This document shows, one piece after another, positions 38,033 to 48,362 of a stretch of 64,000 nucleotides of DNA. Made by a program: the position numbers and the translations under genes. The notes beneath the pieces are model-generated. The model ran no database searches. It was given only the letters and a program-made list of their open reading frames with translations, and was not told the DNA's origin. Origin of the DNA: Prochlorococcus sp. AG-402-I20 (GTDB lineage Bacteria; Cyanobacteriota; Cyanobacteriia; PCC-6307; Cyanobiaceae); NCBI GenBank assembly GCA_003216975.1, contig QCHY01000002.1, positions 62,001 through 126,000 on the forward strand, read 5' to 3'. The number at the start of each line of letters is the position of its first letter. Position 1 is the stretch's first letter.

Positions 38033-38428
38033 CTAGTTAGAGAAAATTTTTTCTACTTTCCCTATGATTAAATCTAATTCAAATAAACCCATTTCTCTAC
38101 TATCAGTGCTTGATCCGGAGTTGTCTCCTCTTAAATCAAATTTATTTTGATTAATCCTATGAATTCTTTTAATTATTAACTTATTTTTTATTTTTGGATG
38201 AAAGGCAACAACTATATCTCCAATTTCTAAGTTAAGATTCTTAGTCCTAAATATAATTAAATCCCCCTCTGAAATTGTTCCCTCCATAGAACTACCGACA
38301 ACACGTAAATGTTGTCGGTGTCCTATTAGAATGTCACTTTTTGCTTCCCAGGGAATTAATACAAATAAACTAATTAAGTCTGGTTTCTTGAAAAGATTTT
38401 TATCAGCTTGCTGTAACCCAGCTATCAC
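38033..38428 (-). CDS. sodX: Nickel-type superoxide dismutase maturation protease
   Basis: S26-family signal-peptidase-like protein of 131 residues that removes the N-terminal propeptide of SodN so its nickel hook can form. The serine motif is VVGSSMEGTISEGDLI, and the general-base Lys is in KNKLIIKRIHRI. DNSGSSTDSREMG is the conserved box E-like region. There is no strong membrane helix. The start is GTG 38428, inside the last 26 nt of sodN; no other start codon precedes the IPWEAKSD core. Tight coupling to sodN supports the role. Confidence 0.93.
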   Translation of the reverse strand: MIAGLQQADKNLFKKPDLISLFVLIPWEAKSDILIGHRQHLRVVGSSMEGTISEGDLIIFRTKNLNLEIGDIVVAFHPKIKNKLIIKRIHRINQNKFDLRGDNSGSSTDSREMGLFELDLIIGKVEKIFSN

Positions 38429-38873
38429 TTCTACCTTTTGATGACCAAAACATAGAGTGAATCTTTTGAACAGCAGCTAATAATTCTTCTGCCTTAGTTT
38501 GATCAATGCTTACCTTACATGCACTGCAAAGCTTTGCTGCTTTCCAAAAAGTGTCATGAAGATCTGGATATGTGGCTAGGTGTTCAGGCTTAAAATAATC
38601 AGTCCAGAGGATTAGAAGTTCTTTTTTGGTCTTTTGTGATTCTTCTTCTTTTATCGCAACGAAACGAGAAAAAGTATTGTTGTATGCAGAAATGGAAGCT
38701 TGATCATTACCAGCTGGAGCTAGGGCTATAAGTTTTTTTGTCATAGATAAAACAGCCTCTGCGGCAACTCTCGCAGAAGCAGGGTCGTATACACCGCAAG
38801 GTCCGTCACAGTGAGCGTGAACAGATTTTGCAGGTAGCTTGTTAAAGATTGATGTAAGTGTTTCGCTCAACAT
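38403..38873 (-). CDS. sodN: Nickel-containing superoxide dismutase precursor
   Basis: Converts superoxide to oxygen and peroxide with a Ni centre. After a 20-residue propeptide ending SVHA, the mature chain begins HCDGPCGVYDP. This is the nickel hook: the amino group and His side chain plus Cys2 and Cys6 of the mature form. The rest is the helical bundle. I chose ATG 38873 (MLSETLTSIFNKLP), because the frame upstream to 38924 runs through a hairpin. Marine picocyanobacteria use Ni-SOD in place of Fe-SOD. The protease sodX overlaps its 3' end. Confidence 0.95.
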   Translation of the reverse strand: MLSETLTSIFNKLPAKSVHAHCDGPCGVYDPASARVAAEAVLSMTKKLIALAPAGNDQASISAYNNTFSRFVAIKEEESQKTKKELLILWTDYFKPEHLATYPDLHDTFWKAAKLCSACKVSIDQTKAEELLAAVQKIHSMFWSSKGRSDSWVTAS

Positions 38874-38910
38874 CTGAAAATAATTTGAGAACAATTTTTT
38901 TACATTAATA

Positions 38911-38928
38911 GCGTTTGTCAACAAACGC
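38911..38928. other. Hairpin upstream of sodN
   Basis: GCGTTTG (38911-38917) pairs perfectly with CAAACGC (38922-38928) around TCAA. It lies 38 nt upstream of the chosen sodN start and 39 nt downstream of the FKBP gene stop, both on the minus strand. A T-run follows only on the plus strand, so it is not a classic terminator for the FKBP gene. It could be a sodN leader element or an end signal for antisense transcription. Confidence 0.45.
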
Positions 38929-38967
38929 CATAATTTTTTTTAGAGCTTTCTGAATAATTTAAGAAAT

Positions 38968-39567
38968 TTACTTAACACCCAATAATTCAACTTCAAAAGT
39001 TAAAACCGAATTAGGGGGGATTGGACCTATTCCTCTGCTTCCATACCCCAACTCTGGAGGGATGACTAGTTTTCTTTTGCCTCCAACTTTCATCCCTGCG
39101 ACCCCCTCATCCCAACCTTTTATTACCATCCCTGCACCTAAAGAAAATTCAAAAGGACCTCTTCCATAACTGCTGTCAAATTCTTTCCCATCATCAAGAG
39201 TACCCTTGTAATTTACAGAGACATTCGTTCCTGGAGTCGCTTCTTGACCTTCACCTAAAACTAATTCAGTGATTGTCAGCCCACTTGAAGTTACTTGAGA
39301 TGCTCCTATCTCAGCTCCTCCGAGAGGAACGTTGCTTGAACTGGTCTTATCTGAAGCCATAGTAAAAAGTGATGGATTGGGGTCTTCTGGGTCTAATTCA
39401 AATGGATTAGTTACAGTCTCGCTGGTTTTTGTGGATTGCCTTACATCCGCTTGGATTGGTTGGTCAATTTGTAAGGCATTAGTTGGAGTTGGTGAGATGA
39501 TTTGGCTGATCACTGCAATTATCAAGCAGCTAAGGCAAACAAAAAAGCTAATTAAGATTTCTCTCAC
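38968..39567 (-). CDS. FKBP-type peptidyl-prolyl cis-trans isomerase, exported
   Basis: A 199-residue protein with an N-terminal hydrophobic stretch (about 4-25, [20 protein letters not shown]) acting as signal or anchor. A polar linker of 60 residues follows, then an FKBP domain (about 110-199): [38 protein letters not shown], and [19 protein letters not shown] with the active-site aromatic residues. It probably helps proteins fold in the periplasm or thylakoid lumen. It lies upstream of sodN on the same strand with a 94-nt gap. Confidence 0.93.
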   Translation of the reverse strand: MREILISFFVCLSCLIIAVISQIISPTPTNALQIDQPIQADVRQSTKTSETVTNPFELDPEDPNPSLFTMASDKTSSSNVPLGGAEIGASQVTSSGLTITELVLGEGQEATPGTNVSVNYKGTLDDGKEFDSSYGRGPFEFSLGAGMVIKGWDEGVAGMKVGGKRKLVIPPELGYGSRGIGPIPPNSVLTFEVELLGVK

Positions 39568-39686
39568 AGCAATATTAAGTAGACGGAATTATTCTTACAG
39601 ATTAATACCCAAATTACATCTATTTAAAAGATAACTAACCAGAGAGTATGAATTTTGTCGGTGTATATTTTAACTAAATTGGATTT

Positions 39687-41159
39687 ATGAATAATATCTA
39701 TTTTCTTTTTTTTAAAGCTTTTGTTGGGGGTGCTCTAGCAGGAATCTCCCTTAGCGAAGGCAATTATATATTCATGCTTTTGGGGATATCTTTACTTTGG
39801 CCTGCTAGTAAGAATCCATGGGGAGGCTTTTGTTGGGGTGCAATGGCTATCTTATGGAGTCATAAGTGGTTGCTATTTTTGCATCCACTTAATTGGGTAG
39901 GGATAAACTCAAATTTAAGCTTACCTATTACCACTCTTATTTGGCTTTTTTGTGGAACTTTTGGAGGAGTTCTGGTTTTTATTTGGTCAGCTTTGAGTAG
40001 CTTTTTGGCTCCTATAAGACTGCGGTTTCTAAAGTTAGAAAATAAGTTTATTTATGCCGTTTTATTATCAACAGTCTGGGGCCTTACTGAAGAATTACTT
40101 TCTAGAGGACCTTTGTTTTGGATGGGTATAGGTCCAAGCTTGTTACCACAAGATAGATATTTGGCAGGATTGGCAAGGTGGATAGGTTCAGGTGGTTTGG
40201 CCTCTATTACTCTTTTAGTTGGATGGTGGATTTGGCAACTTTCAATTGCTTTTGAAGCTAGAAAAACACTTAAGAAATTGATTTCGCTTGGCGTTGTTTA
40301 TTTGTCGTTAGCTCATTTAATTGGATTTATTTTGTTGTTGGATTCTCCAACTGATTCGTCGGAAAAGGTTGCGATGTGGCAAACAAATATTCCAATAAGA
40401 CAAAAATTTAGTCAGGAAGAGATAAATGCTTTGCCTTTAAAAGTTAATAGAGCTTTAACTGATGCTAATGAAATGAATGCATCTTTTTTAATTGCTCCAG
40501 AGGGAACGTTGCCTCTGGATAGATCAAAGATTCGAGACTTTCCTCTTAAATTCCTCTCTGGAGGTTTCAGAAAGATAAATGGTTCTCTACGAAGTTCTTT
40601 GTTAGTTTTTTATCCAGGTGAACATTCATTTTCTGATGTATTGGACAAATTTAGATTAGTCCCTCTTGGCGAATGGATTCCTGCATTGCCTAACTTTTTG
40701 AAAAATGGTCTTTCTGCAGTAGGTGGAATTGAAAGTGGGAATCCATCAAGACTTCTTGATTGGCAGGGTCCCTCTTTTGCAGGTGCTATTTGTTATGAAT
40801 TGAGTAATGGGAAAGCTATAGCTAAAGCAGTAAATCAAGGTGCTAAATGGATTTTAGTGATTGCAAATTTAGATCCTTACCCTATTTCTTTGCAGAGACA
40901 ATTTTTATCTATTGCTCAATTAAGGAGTATTGAAACATCAAAAAATTTAATATCTGTCTCTAATACCGGGCCGACATCTTTGATTAAAAGTAATGGAAGA
41001 ATTGAGACAATACTTGAACCAAATAAAGAACTTGTTAAACTTGTTGATCTGGAATTAAATGGAAAGAAAACACTATATACATATATTTCTGATTTACCTA
41101 TGATCCTAGTCATTATTATAAGTCTAATAGGCGTTTTGCGATTACGTAAGTATGGTTAA
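39687..41159 (+). CDS. lnt: Apolipoprotein N-acyltransferase
   Basis: Membrane enzyme that N-acylates the Cys of lipoproteins. The 490 residues have six or more hydrophobic helices (1-220) followed by the nitrilase-like catalytic domain (about 230-460): LIAPEGTLPL holds the Glu, the central Lys region lies in LDKFRLVPLGEWIP, and GAICYELSN holds the catalytic Cys. A final membrane helix ends the protein. Lnt is often poorly conserved in cyanobacteria, but the E-K-C elements are all here. It converges on mnmA with a 2-nt gap. Confidence 0.9.
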   Translation: MNNIYFLFFKAFVGGALAGISLSEGNYIFMLLGISLLWPASKNPWGGFCWGAMAILWSHKWLLFLHPLNWVGINSNLSLPITTLIWLFCGTFGGVLVFIWSALSSFLAPIRLRFLKLENKFIYAVLLSTVWGLTEELLSRGPLFWMGIGPSLLPQDRYLAGLARWIGSGGLASITLLVGWWIWQLSIAFEARKTLKKLISLGVVYLSLAHLIGFILLLDSPTDSSEKVAMWQTNIPIRQKFSQEEINALPLKVNRALTDANEMNASFLIAPEGTLPLDRSKIRDFPLKFLSGGFRKINGSLRSSLLVFYPGEHSFSDVLDKFRLVPLGEWIPALPNFLKNGLSAVGGIESGNPSRLLDWQGPSFAGAICYELSNGKAIAKAVNQGAKWILVIANLDPYPISLQRQFLSIAQLRSIETSKNLISVSNTGPTSLIKSNGRIETILEPNKELVKLVDLELNGKKTLYTYISDLPMILVIIISLIGVLRLRKYG

Positions 41160-41161
41160 TA

Positions 41162-42370
41162 TTAATACTCTTTGGAAATAATTCCTCCTCCTAATACATA
41201 ATCACCCTTGTAAAACACCCCTGCTTGTCCCGGAGTAATTGAAAATTGATCTTCTTCAAAATGAATATGACATTTAAAACAATAGTTTTCTTTAGTATTA
41301 TCAATAATTGGTGTTAACTTTGCTTTCACTGCTTCACTTCTATATCTAATTTGGATTTCAACTTCAATTGGTTCTTGTGGCGCTTCAATTGATACCCAAT
41401 TTATATCTTTTACAATACATTCTGACTTTCTAGATTCTTCTCTTGGAGCAACAATTACTCTGTTTGAATAGGCATCAATTTCAACAACATGTAAAGGTAC
41501 TTCCCAAGAAATACCTAAACCCTTTCGTTGTCCTATCGTGAAATGCTGAATTCCATTATGGGAACCTATGATTTGTCCATTTTTAAGGACAACCTCTCCT
41601 TTCTTTTTTGGTAAATACTTATCGATAAATGCATTCATTGATCCGTAATGTTCAGCAAGACAAAGGTCTTGACTTTCTGGCTTTTTGGCAGTTTTTAATG
41701 AATGTTTAAAAGCTTCGATTCGTGTTATTTCTTTAGTTAATTCTCCAAGAGGGAAAATTGTTCTTCCTAAAATTTCTTGAGGAAGATCATATAAAAAATA
41801 GCTTTGATCTTTGTTAAGATCTTTGCCTCTTAAAAGCTTATGTCTTTTAATTCCATTACTGGGAAGATCATTTTTATTGAAAGATTCGTTTGAGTATCTA
41901 ATCCTTGCGTAATGCCCAGTGGCGATCTTTTCGATATTTTTATTTTCTTTAACCCATTTGAGCATTTCTGGAAATTTGACTGATTTATTGCAGCGCGAGC
42001 ACGGCAAAGGGGTAATCCCCTCCTCATATCCTTTTACGACATTATTTATAATTTCTCTTTGAAAGATTTCTTTTGAATCAACTATGTGATGCTTGATTCC
42101 AAGTTGATCACATATCCCTGCAGCATCAATTAATCCATCAGAGCAGCAAGAACCTTTTCCTTTCATTAGCCACAAAGTTAATCCCACGACATCCCAACCA
42201 GCTTGACAGAGAAGAGCAGCCGTTAAGGAGCTATCTACCCCTCCTGAAAGCCCTACGACAACAGAATGATTCCCAGAAAATGTTTTCAGTCTTTTTAATG
42301 TTTTCTCGACTGTTTCTTCTGATGTCAAATTATTTAAAAATTTTTTTGTTTCTCTTGTTTCCAAATTCAT
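41162..42370 (-). CDS. mnmA: tRNA-specific 2-thiouridylase
   Basis: Adds sulfur to U34 of tRNAs for Lys, Glu and Gln. The 402 residues show the PP-loop [17 protein letters not shown]. The two catalytic Cys regions are [13 protein letters not shown] and [12 protein letters not shown]. The C-terminal barrel contains IGQRKGLGI and ends [20 protein letters not shown]. An N-terminal extension of about 25 residues precedes the PP-loop. It diverges from the NAD(P)HX repair gene across a short spacer. Confidence 0.95.
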   Translation of the reverse strand: MNLETRETKKFLNNLTSEETVEKTLKRLKTFSGNHSVVVGLSGGVDSSLTAALLCQAGWDVVGLTLWLMKGKGSCCSDGLIDAAGICDQLGIKHHIVDSKEIFQREIINNVVKGYEEGITPLPCSRCNKSVKFPEMLKWVKENKNIEKIATGHYARIRYSNESFNKNDLPSNGIKRHKLLRGKDLNKDQSYFLYDLPQEILGRTIFPLGELTKEITRIEAFKHSLKTAKKPESQDLCLAEHYGSMNAFIDKYLPKKKGEVVLKNGQIIGSHNGIQHFTIGQRKGLGISWEVPLHVVEIDAYSNRVIVAPREESRKSECIVKDINWVSIEAPQEPIEVEIQIRYRSEAVKAKLTPIIDNTKENYCFKCHIHFEEDQFSITPGQAGVFYKGDYVLGGGIISKEY

Positions 42371-42420
42371 GGGGATTGATAGTAGCTTCTATCCATAGTG
42401 GGTTTGGTTGCTTTTTGATT

Positions 42421-43968
42421 TTGAATTGGCCTCAATCTGATTCGGAACATTTGATGGTTTCCTCAGAACAGATGAAAAACATAGAAAAACAAATGTTTTC
42501 TATGGGTATGCCTGTTGAAGGCCTGATGGAAAAAGTAGGGATTGGTATCTCTTCATGGATATTAGACAGACAAGGATTGATTGAAAATGGTGCAATCGTT
42601 TTAGTAGGGCCAGGTCACAACGGAGGCGATGGACTCGTTGTTGCAAGAGAACTGTATCTGGCAGGCGTAGATATCTCTATTTGGTGCCCATTACCATTGA
42701 AAAAAGAATTAACACAAAAACATTTCAATTATGCAATGCAGCTTGGGATTAAAAACTTGGAACATAAACCCGATTCGAATTCTAATTTATTATGGATTGA
42801 GGCCCTATTTGGATTAGGACAATCAAGAATTATTTCTGATGAAATAGTTCAGTTATTGAGTTCGAAGAAGACGTTTAGTCCTGACAAATTAATTAGTATT
42901 GATGTCCCGGCAGGATTGAACTCCGATAATGGAAATATAATATCAAATACATCATTTAAAGCTAGCTTTACATTATCTTTGGGCTTATTTAAGACGGGGT
43001 TGATTCAAGATTCAGCTATTGATTATGTAGGTAAATTAGAGAGAGTAGATATCGGGATTCCGGAAAAAATCTTAGCTGATTTTCCTGTAACCCATCCTTT
43101 AAGGATTTCTTTTTCAGATTTGTCTACATTTGTTTGGCCTATGCCAAGTAAATGTAAAAGTAAATACCAGAGAGGAAGAGTTCTCGTAATTGCAGGAAGT
43201 GAGAAATACAGAGGAGCAGCATCCCTTGCTTTGAATGGAGCTTTAGCAAGTGGAGCAGGTAGTGTTAGCGCTTTTTTGCCTAATTCAGTTTCATCTGCTC
43301 TTTGGACTACTCACCCTGAGGTCTTATCGCTTGGAGATCTAAATACTTTTCAGAACGGTTCTTCAGATTTTTCCAAAGTTTTCAATGAAGTTGATTTAAA
43401 TAGGTTTGACTCGATTTTACTTGGACCTGGATTAGGGATTGCAGAAGAAAAAGATTGTTTTGGATCAGAATTACAGGATTTTGAAGGACTACTTATCCTT
43501 GATGCTGATGCAATAAACCGTCTTTCGATAACTTCGAAAGGTTGGGAATGGCTAAATGATAGAAAAGGTCCCACTTGGCTTACCCCTCATCTTGAAGAAT
43601 TTAAAAGGCTATTTCCTTTAATTGATTGCTCGAATCCGTTGCAGGCTGGAATTGAAGCTGCAAACATTTGCGGTGCTTCGGTCTTATTGAAATGTGCTCA
43701 TAGTGTCATTTCTGATCCAGAAGGGAAAACCTGGCAAATAGGACAAGTAAATTCAAGTGTTGCAAGAACTGGCCTTGGCGATGTTTTGGCTGGTTTTGTT
43801 TCAGGGATGGGAGCATTTGGTCTAGCAAGTAATAAAAGGTTGGATACTAATTTGCTTGCTGCTTCTGCATTGATGCATGCATATGCAGGTGCATCTTGCA
43901 AAAGCGGGAGCACTGCAAGTGCTGTTTGCACTTTTCTTGGTGAATTGATAAAAAAAGAAAACTCTTGA
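42421..43968 (+). CDS. nnr: Bifunctional NAD(P)HX epimerase/dehydratase
   Basis: Repairs hydrated NADH and NADPH. The N-terminal YjeF epimerase domain (about 10-210: GMPVEGLMEKVG, VGPGHNGGDGLVVARELYLAGV, IDVPAGLNSDNG) is fused to a ribokinase-like dehydratase (about 225-510: GRVLVIAGSEKYRGAASLA, LLGPGLG, LDADAINRL, and TGLGDVLAGFVSG). The frame is open from 42280 but overlaps mnmA there. I chose TTG 42421 (MNWPQSDSEHLMVSSEQM); TTG 42415 and ATG 42454 are possible. Fused Nnr is the usual bacterial form. Confidence 0.92.
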   Translation: MNWPQSDSEHLMVSSEQMKNIEKQMFSMGMPVEGLMEKVGIGISSWILDRQGLIENGAIVLVGPGHNGGDGLVVARELYLAGVDISIWCPLPLKKELTQKHFNYAMQLGIKNLEHKPDSNSNLLWIEALFGLGQSRIISDEIVQLLSSKKTFSPDKLISIDVPAGLNSDNGNIISNTSFKASFTLSLGLFKTGLIQDSAIDYVGKLERVDIGIPEKILADFPVTHPLRISFSDLSTFVWPMPSKCKSKYQRGRVLVIAGSEKYRGAASLALNGALASGAGSVSAFLPNSVSSALWTTHPEVLSLGDLNTFQNGSSDFSKVFNEVDLNRFDSILLGPGLGIAEEKDCFGSELQDFEGLLILDADAINRLSITSKGWEWLNDRKGPTWLTPHLEEFKRLFPLIDCSNPLQAGIEAANICGASVLLKCAHSVISDPEGKTWQIGQVNSSVARTGLGDVLAGFVSGMGAFGLASNKRLDTNLLAASALMHAYAGASCKSGSTASAVCTFLGELIKKENS

Positions 43969-44125
43969 AATGTTTTGAAACAAACATTTAGAGGACTGTA
44001 AATGGTCGATTTGGTGTCATTTGTTAACTAATCGTCAACAGAATCTGAAGCCTTCTTGAAACCCATGGGTTTTTTGCGATTTATGTAGGAAAGTCTTATC
44101 ACTTTGATGTAGGGGTCAAGAAACA

Positions 44126-45067
44126 ATGGTTTCATCTGCACCCAAACCTGCTGAATCACAAAAACGACGAAGCAGTGATCCAATTAGTTGGTACCTATCT
44201 TCGATAGGAAGAGTCCCTCTTTTAACTCCTGCGGAAGAAATTGAACTAGGTAATCAGGTTCAAACGATGATGAGTCTTACCGAGGATGGTCAGATTAAAG
44301 AACAGAGCAAAGAATTTAATTCCCATCAAAGAAGATTGATAAGAATTGGAAGAAGGGCAAAGGAAAGAATGATGAAAGCCAATCTTCGACTGGTTGTAAG
44401 CGTTGCAAAGAAATATCAGGGGAAAGGACTTGAACTTCTTGATTTAGTGCAAGAAGGCTCCCTTGGATTAGAGAGGGCTGTAGAAAAATTTGACCCTACT
44501 CGTGGTTATAAGTTTTCTACTTATGCTTTTTGGTGGATAAGGCAAAGCATGACTAGGGCCATTGCATGTCAGTCGAGAACAATTCGACTACCTGTTCATT
44601 TAAGTGAGAGATTAGCGACTATCAGAAAAGTCAGCTTAGACTTGGCTCACAAGCTAGGCGCAATGCCTAGTCGTATTGAAATAGCTGAGGCAATGGAAAT
44701 CGAGTTAGAAGAACTTGATTCGATTTTGAGACAAGCTCTTACCACAAGTAGTCTCGATGCTCCCGTTAATGGTGATGAAGGTCGTAGCTTTTTAGGTGAT
44801 TTAATAGCTGATGGTTCTGGAGAAGAACCATTGGATAAAGTTGAACAAAAAATTCATCAAGAGCAACTTGGAAGGTGGCTAAGTCATCTAAGCGAACAAG
44901 AACAGCATGTTATAAGACTTAGGTTTGGCTTAGAAGGCAATGAAAGGCATACACTCGCAGAGATAGGAAGACTGCTACAGGTTTCCCGTGAGAGGGTTAG
45001 GCAAGTTGAGTTAAAAGCTTTAAGGAAGCTGAGAAATCTCACGAGAAAGCTTCCAAGTGGAATTTGA
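44126..45067 (+). CDS. RNA polymerase sigma factor, sigma-70 family group 2
   Basis: A 313-residue sigma factor. Region 1.2 is ISWYLSSIGRVPLLTPAEEIELG. Region 2 holds the core-binding NLRLVVSVAKKYQGKGLELLDLVQEGSLGLERAVEKFDPTRG part and the -10 recognition YAFWWIRQSMTRAI. Region 4 ends with the helix-turn-helix LAEIGRLLQVSRERVRQVE. It lacks the long region 1.1 and non-conserved insert of the primary RpoD, which places it in group 2, used for stress or light responses in cyanobacteria. It is probably monocistronic, with 157 nt before it. Confidence 0.93.
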   Translation: MVSSAPKPAESQKRRSSDPISWYLSSIGRVPLLTPAEEIELGNQVQTMMSLTEDGQIKEQSKEFNSHQRRLIRIGRRAKERMMKANLRLVVSVAKKYQGKGLELLDLVQEGSLGLERAVEKFDPTRGYKFSTYAFWWIRQSMTRAIACQSRTIRLPVHLSERLATIRKVSLDLAHKLGAMPSRIEIAEAMEIELEELDSILRQALTTSSLDAPVNGDEGRSFLGDLIADGSGEEPLDKVEQKIHQEQLGRWLSHLSEQEQHVIRLRFGLEGNERHTLAEIGRLLQVSRERVRQVELKALRKLRNLTRKLPSGI

Positions 45068-45080
45068 AGATTTATATACT

Positions 45081-46175
45081 TTAGTTTTCTGCCCAGATAT
45101 ATTTTGTTAGATCGCTAGGATCTGGCTCTGGAGCATTCAGAGCAAATTCAACAGCATCGTTAACTTCAAGATCTATTTCTTTCTCAATATTTTTTAATTC
45201 TTCATCAGAGATTAATCCAGAACTAGTTAAATCATTTTTTAGTTTTTTAATTGGATCTCTTTTAGCCCAGAATTCCTTCTCCTTTTCAGATCTAAGTTCA
45301 TCTGGATCGGCCAATGAATGACCTCTGAACCTGTAAGTGAGACACTCTATCAATGTTGGCCCTTCCCCAGCTCTTGCTCGCTCTAGGGCTCTTTGAGTAG
45401 CTCCTCTTACAGCTAAAACGTCCATCCCATCAATCTCTTCTCCTGGCATCCCAAATGCTGAAGCTTTTCTCCATATTTCAGTCTCACTAGTTGCTCTGTC
45501 ATGGGCCATTCCAATTGCCCACTTATTATTTTCGACTACAAATATGATCGGTAATTTCCATAATTGGGCCATATTTAAACATTCATAAAACTGCCCAATA
45601 TTGCAAGTACCATCTCCAAAAAATGCTGCAGTTACAGAATCACTATTTTCCTTGAGAGCCTCTCTTTTGTACTTGCTGCTGAAAGCTGCCCCGAGTGCAA
45701 CTGGAATACCTTCACCAATAAACGCATAGCCTCCAAGTAGATGATGTTCTTTTGAAAATAGATGCATAGATCCACCTCTGCCTTTACTGCAGCCTGTCTC
45801 TTTACCAAAAAGCTCACTCATCACTTCTTTTGCAGGCACTCCAGCACTTAAAGCATGAACATGATCTCTGTAGGTACTGCAAAACCAGTCGTGTTTGCGT
45901 TTCATTGCCCCAATAACACCTGTACTTATCGCTTCTTGTCCGTTGTAAAGATGAACAAACCCAAACATCTTCCCTCTGTAATACATTTCCGCGCATTTGT
46001 CTTCAAATCGTCTTCCCAAAGTCATATCTTTGAAAAGATTTAAACCAATTTCTCTGTTGATTTGAGCTGGTTTGATGTTAGCAAGATTGCTTAATCTGTC
46101 GGCGTGTTCCCTTTGCTGCAAAGGGTCTTGACTGGTTTTGTCCTGGTTTTGAGGCATGACTTTGTTCATATTCAC
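45081..46175 (-). CDS. pdhA: Pyruvate dehydrogenase E1 component, alpha subunit
   Basis: Thiamine-diphosphate enzyme half that decarboxylates pyruvate in the pyruvate dehydrogenase complex. The 364 residues have the ThDP motif from [20 protein letters not shown] to VENNKWAIG. The phosphorylation-loop-like [15 protein letters not shown] and [20 protein letters not shown] also match. The N-terminal 35 residues are polar and variable. The beta subunit is not here, but lpd (E3) lies at 35627. The gene converges on the sigma factor gene. Confidence 0.95.
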   Translation of the reverse strand: MNMNKVMPQNQDKTSQDPLQQREHADRLSNLANIKPAQINREIGLNLFKDMTLGRRFEDKCAEMYYRGKMFGFVHLYNGQEAISTGVIGAMKRKHDWFCSTYRDHVHALSAGVPAKEVMSELFGKETGCSKGRGGSMHLFSKEHHLLGGYAFIGEGIPVALGAAFSSKYKREALKENSDSVTAAFFGDGTCNIGQFYECLNMAQLWKLPIIFVVENNKWAIGMAHDRATSETEIWRKASAFGMPGEEIDGMDVLAVRGATQRALERARAGEGPTLIECLTYRFRGHSLADPDELRSEKEKEFWAKRDPIKKLKNDLTSSGLISDEELKNIEKEIDLEVNDAVEFALNAPEPDPSDLTKYIWAEN

Positions 46176-46270
46176 TTATCAATCCTTTTTAGACTTTAAG
46201 CGTCAATGGATGCAAAATGGTTAAAACCCCTTACGATGCCTAGAGCTTTTTTCTGATTACCTAGTAGCGA

Positions 46271-48325
46271 TTGGAATTACCTATTGATCATTTTCGCTTA
46301 TTGGGGGTTAGCCCTTCTGCAAATGCTGAAGAAGTCCTAAGGGCTTTTCAGCTAAGACTAGATCGACCTCCCAAGCAAGGCTTTACTTATGAAGTTTTAG
46401 CTCAGAGATCCGAGCTGCTAAGACTCTCTGCTGACCTTTTATCCAATCCTATCGAACGACAATCTTACGAACTTGCTCTTATTGAGGGTTCGTCTGGTCT
46501 TGACTTATCTTCAAATAGAGAAGTTGCAGGTTTACTTCTATTGTGGGAATCAAATGCTTCTTTTCAAGCTTTTAAGCTTGCAAAAAAAGCTTTGCAACCT
46601 CCTCAAGCCCCAGCCTTGGGAAGTGGTAGAGAGTCAGATTTAACTTTAATAGCAGCTTTAGCTTGCAGAGACGCCTCAATTGAAGAGCAGGCTTGCAGAA
46701 GATACGCTTCAGGAGCAGATTTGCTGCAAGAAGGCATACAGTTATTGCAAAGGATGGGAAAGCTTGTTGAAGAAAGAAAAACCCTTGAATCTGATTTAGA
46801 GGCTTTACTTCCATACAGAATTCTTGATTTATTAAGCAGAGAGAAAGAGGATGAAAAATCTCATCAGGAAGGCCTGATGTTGTTGGAAGACTTTGTTAAT
46901 AAAAGAGGCGGACTTGAAGGGAAAAGAAATTCAGAAAAAATAGCAGGATTAAATCAAAATGATTTTGAGTTATTTTTCCTACAAATCAGAAAATTTTTAA
47001 CTGCACAAGAACAATCAAAAATTTACGTAAATTGGTTTAGAAGGGGTTCCGAAGATGCTGGCTTTCTTGCTGCTTTTGCCTTGATTGCTTCTGGCTTTTG
47101 TGACCGGAAACCAGAACTCTTGCAAGAAGCACGAAAATACCTTCGAAATATCAATATCAATGGTTATGACCCCATGCCATTAATTGGATGCCTTGATCTT
47201 TTATTAGGGGATGTGAAACAAGCAGAGTCTCGTTTTAGAAGCAGTTCAGATGAGAAATTAAAAGACTGGTTAGATAATTATCCAGGTGAAACCTTGGCTG
47301 CCCTTTGTGACTACTGTAGGAATTGGTTGAAAAAAGATGTATTAGTTGGTTTTAGGGATATTGAAATACAAACTGTAAATCTTGATGATTGGTTCGCTAG
47401 TAAAGAAGTACAAATTTATGTAGAGCAGTTGGAATCAAAAGGGGCATTAGGAATTGCAAAAGCAGGATTTTCATTCTTATCGTCCCTGTCCCCGGAACAA
47501 CAAATTGATAGTAATTTATCAAATAGCCCAGAGGAACAAGCTGATTTGCCAATGCCAGGTGGGGCTTTAGATGAGATTCTGAAAGAAAATTCTTTTAAAT
47601 CACCATTTCAAAGTAAAGAAGCTTTCTTTAAATCAGAGTTAGTTAAAAATATAATTTCAAAATATTATTCAACATTTGAATTAATTAAAAATTCAGATTT
47701 CAAATCTTTTATTTTAAAGCGCCCGATTCGTACAAGTGCTTTAGCCTTTATTGTGTTGTTTTTTGTTGGAACAAGCTTAGGAATCCTTAGACAGAGAAAA
47801 CCATCAGGAAATAATGATCTAGATAATATCTCTAAATCTGAAATTGCCAAACTAGTTGATAATAAAATTGAAGATAATGGATCAACTAAAATATTTAATA
47901 ATAAAGAAAAACAGGTTTTAAATAAATTAATTCCTCTTACTTCTGTAGCTCCCTCAAATCAAGATGTTAAATTACTTATTGAATCATGGTTGAAAGGTAA
48001 AGCTGATATTTTGAATGGTTCAGAAAGTCAGTTACTTTTTTCTGTTGCAAGACCCTCTTTGTTTAATAGAGTTATTGATCAGAGAAAGAAAGATAAATTA
48101 TTAGGTCAAAGACAGATTATTGAAGCAAATATAAATTCAATAAATATTATTGAAAGATCAGATAAAAGAATTGCTGCAGATGTTGAATTAAATTATCAAG
48201 ATAAAATGATTAGTTCTTCTGGTGATATTTTATCAGAAACGGTTATTCCATCTTTAAAAGTAAGGTATATATTAGGTAAGAATAAAAAAACCTGGCTAGT
48301 AGTTGACTATATTAGTGGTAATTAA
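46271..48325 (+). CDS. ftn2: Cell division protein Ftn2/ZipN (ARC6-like)
   Basis: Cyanobacterial division protein that tethers FtsZ to the membrane. The 684 residues start with a J-like domain (about 1-75: DHFRLLGVSPSANAEEVLRAF, without the HPD of active DnaJ). A helical repeat middle follows, then one membrane helix (about 492-510) and a C-terminal ARC6-type domain (about 570-684: LIESWLKGKADILNGSE...VRYILGKNKKTWLVVDYI). This order equals plant ARC6 and cyanobacterial Ftn2. The start is TTG 46271. ffh begins 37 nt downstream. Confidence 0.92.
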   Translation: MELPIDHFRLLGVSPSANAEEVLRAFQLRLDRPPKQGFTYEVLAQRSELLRLSADLLSNPIERQSYELALIEGSSGLDLSSNREVAGLLLLWESNASFQAFKLAKKALQPPQAPALGSGRESDLTLIAALACRDASIEEQACRRYASGADLLQEGIQLLQRMGKLVEERKTLESDLEALLPYRILDLLSREKEDEKSHQEGLMLLEDFVNKRGGLEGKRNSEKIAGLNQNDFELFFLQIRKFLTAQEQSKIYVNWFRRGSEDAGFLAAFALIASGFCDRKPELLQEARKYLRNININGYDPMPLIGCLDLLLGDVKQAESRFRSSSDEKLKDWLDNYPGETLAALCDYCRNWLKKDVLVGFRDIEIQTVNLDDWFASKEVQIYVEQLESKGALGIAKAGFSFLSSLSPEQQIDSNLSNSPEEQADLPMPGGALDEILKENSFKSPFQSKEAFFKSELVKNIISKYYSTFELIKNSDFKSFILKRPIRTSALAFIVLFFVGTSLGILRQRKPSGNNDLDNISKSEIAKLVDNKIEDNGSTKIFNNKEKQVLNKLIPLTSVAPSNQDVKLLIESWLKGKADILNGSESQLLFSVARPSLFNRVIDQRKKDKLLGQRQIIEANINSINIIERSDKRIAADVELNYQDKMISSSGDILSETVIPSLKVRYILGKNKKTWLVVDYISGN

Positions 48326-48362
48326 AAAATAATTTTTTAAATTATTTCTGGAACTCTAAAAA

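Noticed and set aside
42280..42420. N-terminal extension of the NAD(P)HX repair gene
   Set aside because: It is antisense to the start of mnmA and gives a hydrophobic peptide unlike the family.
45632..46043. Several short frames antisense to or out of frame with pdhA
   Set aside because: The pdhA frame is complete and conserved; the others have no motif.
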